A stretch of DNA of 64,000 nucleotides, from NCBI GenBank assembly GCA_027013145.1, contig JALUXX010000036.1, positions 124,001 through 188,000 on the forward strand, read 5' to 3'. Within the stretch, counting starts at the first letter, position 1. Each line of letters starts with the position of its first letter. Shown here piece by piece: positions 57,094 through 64,000 of this stretch. The DNA comes from Gammaproteobacteria bacterium. Lineage in GTDB: Bacteria; Pseudomonadota; Gammaproteobacteria; 21-64-14. Below the pieces are notes generated by a model. That model was not told where the DNA came from, made no database searches, and saw nothing but the letters and a program-made list of their open reading frames with translations. The translations under genes were made by a program, and so were the position numbers.

Positions 57094-57978
57094 TCAGGGG
57101 TTGAGGTTGACGTTGACGCTGACGGCCTGGCCGGAGCGCAGGACCGACAACTGGACGTTGTTGGCGCTGCGCAGGGCCTGCAACGCCTGCATGCTGTTGC
57201 GCGCGTCGTCGAGCGGGATGCCGTTGATCGCGGTGACCAGATCGCCCGGGCGCAGTCCGACCTCGCGGAACAGGGCCCGGTCGCGCGCCGGATAGACGCG
57301 GAAGCCGACGAACTGGCCGTCCTGGCGCGTCGGAATGGCGCGCAGGAGCTGGAAGACCGAACTCGGGTTGGAGACCAGTTCCTGACGGTAGGCGCGCAGC
57401 CGGCGCGCCACGCTCGCGCGTGTGGCCTGCGGAGCATAGGAGGTGTTCGCGCCCGGCCCGGCCATGCCGCCGCCGCGCGCGCGCGGCAGCGGCAGTGTCT
57501 CGTAGCGCCCGTTGCGTTCGAGCAGGACGCGGTCCGGAAAGATCTCGCGCAGGATCGCGTTGCCCGGCAGCAGGTCGCCGACGCGGTAGGGTTTCTCCTT
57601 GCCGCCGGGCGCGCGGATGATGGCGCGTGCGTCGCGGGTGTCGGTGGCGGCGAGGACCCCGTTGAGCACGAGCTTGAGCGTGGTCTCGGGGGCGTTGATG
57701 GGGGCGCCGCCCGCGCCCTGCGCGGGTGCGGTGCCGAACAGGTGCATGGCGGCGATGCGCGCGCCCGCATCGGCGCCGGCCGCCGACGCCGGGGCGGCGA
57801 CGGATACGGGCGGCGGCGGTACCAGGCGCGGCGCCGGCACCAGCAGCCAGGTGAGGGTCGCCAGGCCGTGGGCGACGGCCAGGATCAGCAGCAGGTTCAG
57901 GACGGCCCGCAGGCGGCGCGCGTCCTGCAGCCGGCGCAGGAGTTCCGGCACCGTCTCGTTCCAGGTCGCGGGCAGCAT
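57094..57978 (-). CDS. gspC: Type II secretion protein GspC
   Basis: The 294-residue inner-membrane protein has one membrane segment (about 24-46), a periplasmic homology region with LVLNGVLAATDTRDARAII and YRVGDLLPGNAILREIFPDRV, and a C-terminal PDZ domain (about 205-290; LRPGDLVTAINGIPLDD). GspC links the inner platform to the secretin. No gspD-gspN genes are nearby. It follows rhlB by six bases. Confidence 0.88.
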   Translation of the reverse strand: MLPATWNETVPELLRRLQDARRLRAVLNLLLILAVAHGLATLTWLLVPAPRLVPPPPVSVAAPASAAGADAGARIAAMHLFGTAPAQGAGGAPINAPETTLKLVLNGVLAATDTRDARAIIRAPGGKEKPYRVGDLLPGNAILREIFPDRVLLERNGRYETLPLPRARGGGMAGPGANTSYAPQATRASVARRLRAYRQELVSNPSSVFQLLRAIPTRQDGQFVGFRVYPARDRALFREVGLRPGDLVTAINGIPLDDARNSMQALQALRSANNVQLSVLRSGQAVSVNVNLNP

Positions 57979-57984
57979 GGGGTG

Positions 57985-59250
57985 TCAGGCCGAGGAGGTG
58001 CGCGGGCGGCGCCGCCGGCGCGGCCCGCCGCGTTCGCCGTCCTGGCTGCGGCGTTCGCGGCGCGGCGGATGCTTGGGGACCACCAGCAGCGCCGGATCGA
58101 TCGGTTCCTGCGGGATCTTCTGGCCGATATAGGCCTCGATCTCGGGCAACGAGTAGGCGTAGCGCTCGCACGCGAAACTGATCGCGTCGCCCTCGGCCCC
58201 CAGGCGTGCCGTGCGCCCGATGCGGTGGACATAGTCCTCCGCGTCCTGCGGGAGGTCGAAGTTGAACACGTGGGTGACGTCGGGGATGTGCAGCCCGCGC
58301 GCGGCGACATCGGTGGCCACCAGCAGCGGCAGCTTCCCGCCCAGGAAGCGCGCGAGCAGGTGCTGGCGCTTCTGCTGCGGCACGTCTCCGGAGAGGACGC
58401 CGGTCTGGAAGCCGTTGGCCTCGAGATAACGCGCGACGCGTTCGGCGTCGCGCTTGGTGTTCACGAACACGATGCTGCGCCCCGGGTCCGTGTGCCCGAG
58501 CAGGCCCAGCAGGAGCGGGATCTTGTCCTCGTTGGCGGTGTAGTAGATCCGCTGCCGGACCCGGTCCACGGTGAGCTTTTCGGGCTCGATCTGCACCAGT
58601 TCCGGGTTGTTCATGTGCTCGTAGGCCAGCTCCATGACCCGGTAGGAGAGCGTCGCCGAGAACAGCAGGCTCAGGCGCCGTTCCGGCGGCGGGCAACGGC
58701 GCAGGAGGAAGCGGATGTCGCGGATGAACCCGAGATCGAACATCCGGTCGGCTTCGTCGAGGACCACCACCCGCGCGTCCTTGAGGTCGAAGACGTGCTG
58801 TTTGAAGTAGTCGATGATGCGCCCGGGCGTCCCGATGAGGATATCGACCCCGGCCTTCAGGGCCTCGCGCTGGCTCTCGTAACCGGTGCCGCCGTAGGCG
58901 AGGCCCAGGCGCAACCCGGTGTGGCGCCCCAGCACCTCGGCGTCGCGGTGGATCTGGATCGCCAGCTCGCGCGTCGGCGCGAGCACCAGCGCACGCGGCT
59001 GCGAGGTCGCCGGCGCCTGCGCACGCGGGTTGCGCAGGAGATGATTCAGCGCGGCGATCAGGAACGCGGCGGTCTTTCCGGTACCCGTCTGCGCCTGGCC
59101 GGCGACGTCGCGCCCGGCGAGGACCAGGGGCAGCGTCCGGGCCTGGATCGGGGTACAGTACGCAAACCCCGCATCTTCAATGCCTTGAACGATGGGCGCG
59201 GGCAGGTCGAAGCGCGAGAAGGGGGTGTCCGTCAGCGGGTTCTGGCTCAT
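57985..59250 (-). CDS. rhlB: DEAD-box RNA helicase RhlB
   Basis: The 421-residue helicase has the Q motif [35 protein letters not shown] and [10 protein letters not shown], and an Arg-rich tail. RhlB unwinds RNA for the degradosome. It is divergent from trxA-rho, as in E. coli, which favours RhlB over RhlE. The ATG at 59250 ([14 protein letters not shown]) is preferred; upstream frame is shadow. Confidence 0.9.
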   Translation of the reverse strand: MSQNPLTDTPFSRFDLPAPIVQGIEDAGFAYCTPIQARTLPLVLAGRDVAGQAQTGTGKTAAFLIAALNHLLRNPRAQAPATSQPRALVLAPTRELAIQIHRDAEVLGRHTGLRLGLAYGGTGYESQREALKAGVDILIGTPGRIIDYFKQHVFDLKDARVVVLDEADRMFDLGFIRDIRFLLRRCPPPERRLSLLFSATLSYRVMELAYEHMNNPELVQIEPEKLTVDRVRQRIYYTANEDKIPLLLGLLGHTDPGRSIVFVNTKRDAERVARYLEANGFQTGVLSGDVPQQKRQHLLARFLGGKLPLLVATDVAARGLHIPDVTHVFNFDLPQDAEDYVHRIGRTARLGAEGDAISFACERYAYSLPEIEAYIGQKIPQEPIDPALLVVPKHPPRRERRSQDGERGGPRRRRRPRTSSA

Positions 59251-59645
59251 GGGCCGAATAGCATACCGCAACCGGGCGGGGGAGTGGACTTGAAAAAGGG
59301 CCGACTTTGAGTTGAAATGGCCCCGGTTACCCCAGACCCTAGTAAGAATCCCGTCCCGCGCACCGGATCCGCCGGGCGCCGTTCCCTTCCGATATCGGCC
59401 CATTGCAGCGGGGAAGTGTCGGAAACGCCCGGGAGACCGGCAGTATCGCCGCATGGTCGCCGGGGCACGCAGGTCTCGAGGACGGGACCGGCCGGTCGGG
59501 GGGTGCATTCGGCCCGGACGCAACGGGAGAAGCCGTTTCGGACCCCCCAGGACTCTTCGGCAGTATCGGGCCTTTCCGGCCCCGCCGGCGGCCGCACGCC
59601 GTGCAAGTTCGGACGAAGACGAACCGCATCCCGGAGGCAGACGAC
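59251..59645. other. rhlB-trxA divergent region
   Basis: This 395-base region should hold promoters for rhlB and trxA-rho. A ten-base GGCAGTATCG occurs twice (59439 and 59559). I found no clear -35/-10 pair, hairpin or small gene. Confidence 0.4.
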
Positions 59646-59972
59646 GTGAGCGAGAACATCGTGTACGTGACCGACGACAGCTTCGAGCAGGAGGTCCTGA
59701 AATCCAGTACGCCGGTGCTCGTGGACTATTGGGCGGAGTGGTGCGGCCCCTGCAAGATGATCGCGCCCATCCTCGACGAGATCGCCGCGGAGTACGCCGG
59801 TAAGGTGCGCATCGCGAAGTTGAACATCGACGAGAATCCCGGGACACCGCCCAAGTACGGGATCCGCGGCATCCCGACCCTGATGCTGTTCAAGAACGGC
59901 AACGTCGAAGCGACCAAGGTGGGTGCCGTGTCTCGGTCCCAGTTGGCCGCGTTTCTGGACAGCAATCTGTGA
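59646..59972 (+). CDS. trxA: Thioredoxin 1
   Basis: The 108-residue protein has the active site [13 protein letters not shown] (about residue 32-36) and cis-Pro in [12 protein letters not shown] chose the GTG at 59646, preceded by GGAGG at 8 bases; this gives the family N-terminus. It reduces many partners, including possibly Tpx here. rho follows after 178 bases. Confidence 0.95.
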   Translation: MSENIVYVTDDSFEQEVLKSSTPVLVDYWAEWCGPCKMIAPILDEIAAEYAGKVRIAKLNIDENPGTPPKYGIRGIPTLMLFKNGNVEATKVGAVSRSQLAAFLDSNL

Positions 59973-60150
59973 ATCCACGACGCCCGCGGCGCCTCTGGAT
60001 CGGAGTCGCACGAGGTGGTAGAGTCCGCGGGAGAACAATAGCGGGTCCGGCGCGCGCCGCGCCGGCCGCCGCTTGATCCGTTTCGCAGTCTTCCAAACCC
60101 TTCGTTAGCTCCGCTCACCCGCCCGGCCTGCGGCCGACTGGCACCCGAAC

Positions 60151-61406
<1,256 letters not shown>

Positions 61407-61407
<1 letters not shown>

Positions 61408-61630
61408 GCCGGGCAAGCCCGGCCCTACGGCCCCCCCTGCCGATCCCGGCGCCCGTAGGGCGGGCCTTGGCCCGCCGACGACGTTTGATCCGAACGCCAT
61501 GGTTTCGATTGACGACGTCGCCCCGTAGGGCGGGCCTTGGCCCGCCGACGACGTTTGATCTGAACGCCATGGTTTCGATTGACGACGTCGCCCTGCAGGG
61601 CGGGCCTTGGCCCGCCGATCACGTCTGATT
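61407..61630. repeat. REP-like palindrome and 70-bp tandem repeat after rho
   Basis: A GGCCGGGC-AA-GCCCGGCC palindrome (61407-61428) starts in the rho stop codon. A 70-bp unit then starts at 61455, 61525 and, partial, 61595. Each has GTAGGGCGGGCCTTGGCCCG and a tail with GACGACGTTTGATCCGAACG and ATGGTTTCGATTGACGACG. The cluster fills most of the gap between converging rho and glgP. Confidence 0.88.
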
Positions 61631-61680
61631 CGGGCCGCGTCGGATCGATCGATTGCGCCGGTCCGGCCTGCGTCGGCCCG

Positions 61681-64000
<2,320 letters not shown>

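Overview
This is a high-GC window from a gammaproteobacterial chromosome. The gene order strongly recalls Pseudomonas: algC-argB-pyrE-crc/xth, then yggU-yggT-proC-yggS|pilT-pilU, pyrC'-pyrB-pyrR-ruvX-algH-tonB-gshB, and the complete pilGHIJK-chpABC chemosensory operon followed by rsmE. Several traits differ from Pseudomonas: a PyrK-type protein beside pyrC', an inserted apbE, an intein in the B12-dependent ribonucleotide reductase, split glycine decarboxylase, and many GC-rich palindromic repeats. These fit a non-Pseudomonas gammaproteobacterium, possibly of the Chromatiales/Ectothiorhodospirales type. I cannot name a species. I saw no rRNA, tRNA, CRISPR array, prophage or insertion sequence.

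Layout. 1-5.0 kb: 3' end of algC, argB, a TauE-type transporter, pyrE facing an ExoIII/Crc-type nuclease gene, and a COG2836 membrane protein. 5.1-9.8 kb: minus-strand genes for a dynamin-like GTPase, YggU, YggT, ProC and YggS. 9.9-12.1 kb: the twitching ATPases pilT and pilU. 12.4-20.3 kb: a long minus-strand run with overlapping starts and stops (gshB, apbE, tonB, algH, ruvX, pyrR, pyrB, pyrC', pyrK). 20.6-33.1 kb: the Pil-Chp chemosensory system that controls type IV pili, with a 2100-residue ChpA. 33.2-41.1 kb: minus-strand rsmE, tpx, the glycine-cleavage genes gcvT-gcvH-gcvPA, a DegP-type protease, and a heat-shock operon hsp20-cbpA-cbpM. 41.5-45.8 kb: nrdJ with an intein, then nrdJb. 45.7-48.3 kb: a ZnuABC-type metal importer. 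49-59.3 kb: a cation/proton antiporter, NUDIX hydrolase, exeA-exeB-like and gspC type II secretion genes, an M14 carboxypeptidase, an MscS channel and rhlB. 59.6-64 kb: trxA, rho and the C-terminal part of glycogen phosphorylase.

How parts work together. PilT/PilU retract type IV pili; PilI, PilJ, PilK, ChpA, ChpB and ChpC form the sensory array, and PilG and PilH are its output regulators. The pyr genes cover UMP synthesis, with a dihydroorotase homologue that has lost its zinc ligands and probably only supports aspartate carbamoyltransferase assembly. NrdJ and NrdJb make deoxyribonucleotides, and two NrdR-box-like palindromes precede them.

The most unusual material is outside ordinary gene content: the NrdJ intein; a 432-nt identical duplication inside chpA; a pair of 31-nt perfect hairpins that keep their stem by compensatory changes, both just upstream of ribosome binding sites; a 126-bp tandem array upstream of the degP-type gene; and a REP/REPIN-like palindrome family whose outer TAG forms the stop codon of three genes.
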